Of a stretch of 64,000 nucleotides of DNA, positions 62,251 through 64,000 are shown piece after piece. The translations under genes were made by a program, and so were the position numbers. How positions within the stretch are numbered: the first letter of the stretch is position 1; each line of letters begins with the position of its first letter. The DNA is from Xiphophorus maculatus (lineage: Eukaryota; Chordata; Actinopteri; Cyprinodontiformes; Poeciliidae), in assembly GCF_002775205.1 (NCBI RefSeq), contig NC_036447.1:11288501-11352500 (forward strand). Reading direction: 5' to 3'. The notes beneath the pieces are model-generated. The model worked only from the letters and a program-made list of their open reading frames with translations, ran no database searches and had not been told where the DNA came from.

Positions 62251-64000
62251 TCTGCTGCAGACGCTCACCTCAATAATGAATAATGTAACAGGGAAGGCAT
62301 ATAACTTCTCAAATGGCATGTGAACTCAACGGACAGTGGACATATGAATGATCCTGCTGGACAAAAAAAACTCAGAGCGTAGCATCTTCATGGAGCATAT
62401 GGGCAGCTGGACCTCAGGTGAATTGTACTCTGACACCCTGGGGTGCTGCTTTGTCTGTGGAGAAATATTTAATAGAAGGTGTCAAACTACAACTGGAAGG
62501 TTTAGCGGATCCCATTAAAGCAACATATGGAATTTTTTCATGTATTTATTCATTTTAAGTTTGTACCAAAGAAGCTATTTTTGTCAGAAATATGAAAATT
62601 AGCTGGAAACAGCTTGAAATGTTACAAAAGATTTGCAAAAAGTGTAAAAATGCAATAAATACAATACTGTATGTGAACATATCTTCCTCTTCATGCAAAC
62701 TCAAGATGGAGGACTGAAGCAAACTATACAACCTAAATGCATACATGGGTTTATGTTGATGGTATTCTGTATTTTCATTTTTTTTCTTTCTTTTTTTTTT
62801 TTTTTTTTTACCAAATACCGGGTCAGAAGTTGTGACCCAGTTTTTTGGGTTGAGGAACCTGCTAAAAGTAATACTCTTTCCTGTACTAAGAAGAAGCTGA
62901 AAATCTTAACATTCCTTTTCCAATCCTTTTGGAATTTTTTTAATTAATTTGATTTCATGTTTGTATTTGTCACAAACAATTAAGAAGTTAATTATTGGTT
63001 ATTTTAGTAACTATATACAATATAACCTTTAAATTTCCAATTGAAGTGTTAAAATTGTGATTTTTTTTCTTCTTCTTTTCATGTCCTGTCATGGCATGTC
63101 AGACTTACTACATGGTGAAGCTGATTGTCTACATGTGCCAGGATTGGTTTGCTCTGCAAAAAGGACGTCTGGAGATGGTATCCTAAATGTTTGATTGACT
63201 TTATTAAATCAGGCCTGCATCTGGTATCAAAGTGGACAGGTTACATTATTAAAATATCTGTGTGTTTGTATGACCTCAACTTTATGGATTATTTGTGTGA
63301 GTGAGGGGGCGAGTGAGTCAGTGTGAAAGTGTGTATGTACGTTTGTCACCTACAATGGAAAGATGAGGCAAGGAAGGAGGAAAACTGCTTTTTATTGGGG
63401 AAAATTAGATGTTTAGTTGTTCAAACTTCTCATTAAATTTAGAATTAATGATAAACTTTAGCTAGTGATATTTAACTATATATTTTTATAGATATAATAG
63501 CTTGAGTCTATTAAAACATGACATCGTATTAAATCTTTCCCTATGAAGTTATCACCTAAGTGACTTGCCCTGCTACGATCCATCCTGGAAAGCTAAGAGT
63601 TGTTTTGTTTTGCAGGACGTCTGGGTTGCTCCTAATGGGTGCTCGTCTGCAAAGGGAGATTTGAAGCTCTATTTACATATTCCCACCAGGCTGTCAGAGA
63701 TGTACTGGGTTTAATGTGTTTAAAGCAGTGATGCTGCTTAATTAAAAGGCTGATAAGTGGAATATCTGAGATACAGAATCCTTATGGAGAGTTTGTTCAA
63801 TGTTTACCAGCAGATTGTATCATCGATTCTTCTAAATCTATTTTTACAGATGTTGTTATCTATGTGCTGAGTAGTATTTATAAAAGTTTTGTAGCTCTAA
63901 ACCTCTTAGATTTTTAGCCTTCTGTGGAGTTTTTGAACTTATTTTTGGAAGTTTGTTTGTCAATTTAAAAAATCTACTTTCTTATATCCTTTAATGTTTT
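62251..64000. other. Window end, no gene confirmed
   Basis: Two open stretches with splice-like borders (about 62351-62400 ending TCAG|GTGAAT, and about 63103-63178 ending GAGATG|GTATCC) were considered as exons. I recognised neither peptide. A long T tract is at 62779-62810. Confidence 0.35.

Noticed and set aside
62351-62500. A possible coding first exon (GSWTSG, then a GT donor)
   Set aside because: The peptide matches nothing I know, the frame is short, and no following exon could be linked to it.

Overview
The window is vertebrate nuclear DNA, almost certainly from a ray-finned (teleost) fish. It is AT-rich. Its genes are split into many short exons with GT-AG introns, and the encoded proteins are clearly vertebrate (SUZ12, CHIC2, FIP1L1). 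Introns and spacers are full of fish-type repeats: Tc1/mariner relics, a tRNA-derived SINE, hAT-type and TA-target MITEs. There are no operons, ribosome binding sites or CRISPR arrays. Nearly all long open frames are chance or antisense frames, because real exons are usually 50-200 bp. I rebuilt the genes exon by exon from splice sites, reading-phase continuity and protein similarity. In each model the summed coding length is divisible by three.

Layout. 1-7.3 kb: repeat-containing spacer and the probable suz12 3' UTR. 7.3-19.8 kb, minus: suz12, 16 coding exons, Polycomb PRC2 subunit. 19.8-21.3 kb: divergent promoter region. 21.3-26.4 kb, plus: chic2, 6 coding exons, followed by a long 3' UTR. 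30.9-43.8 kb, minus: three tandem six-exon secreted lipocalins (C, B, A) of the fish alpha-1-acid-glycoprotein / saxitoxin-tetrodotoxin-binding-protein type. Copies B and C are separated by a SINE, a 2.56-kb DNA transposon with about 600-bp inverted ends, and a fold-back MITE. 45.8-54.3 kb, minus: fip1l1, 15 coding exons, cleavage/polyadenylation factor. 54.4-64 kb: no confident gene, several Tc1-like relics, and a possible promoter at 62.1 kb.

The three single-copy genes are housekeeping nuclear or membrane-trafficking genes and do not form a pathway. chic2 and fip1l1 are neighbours in the human 4q12 block, where LNX1 lies between them. Here the lipocalin cluster fills that place, and suz12 sits beyond chic2.

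Most notable observations: (1) a 28S rRNA fragment in the last intron of lipocalin C that lacks 20 bp over the R2 / I-PpoI target site; (2) about ten dispersed, unrelated, perfect hairpins with 10-21 bp arms and 1-7 nt loops, which look like scars of template-switch mutation, one of them checkable against its repeat-family consensus; (3) the long-inverted-repeat transposon carrying an unrecognised, intron-containing ORF; (4) the lipocalin array, including one copy with a shortened C-terminus. I saw nothing resembling a new defence or biosynthetic system.
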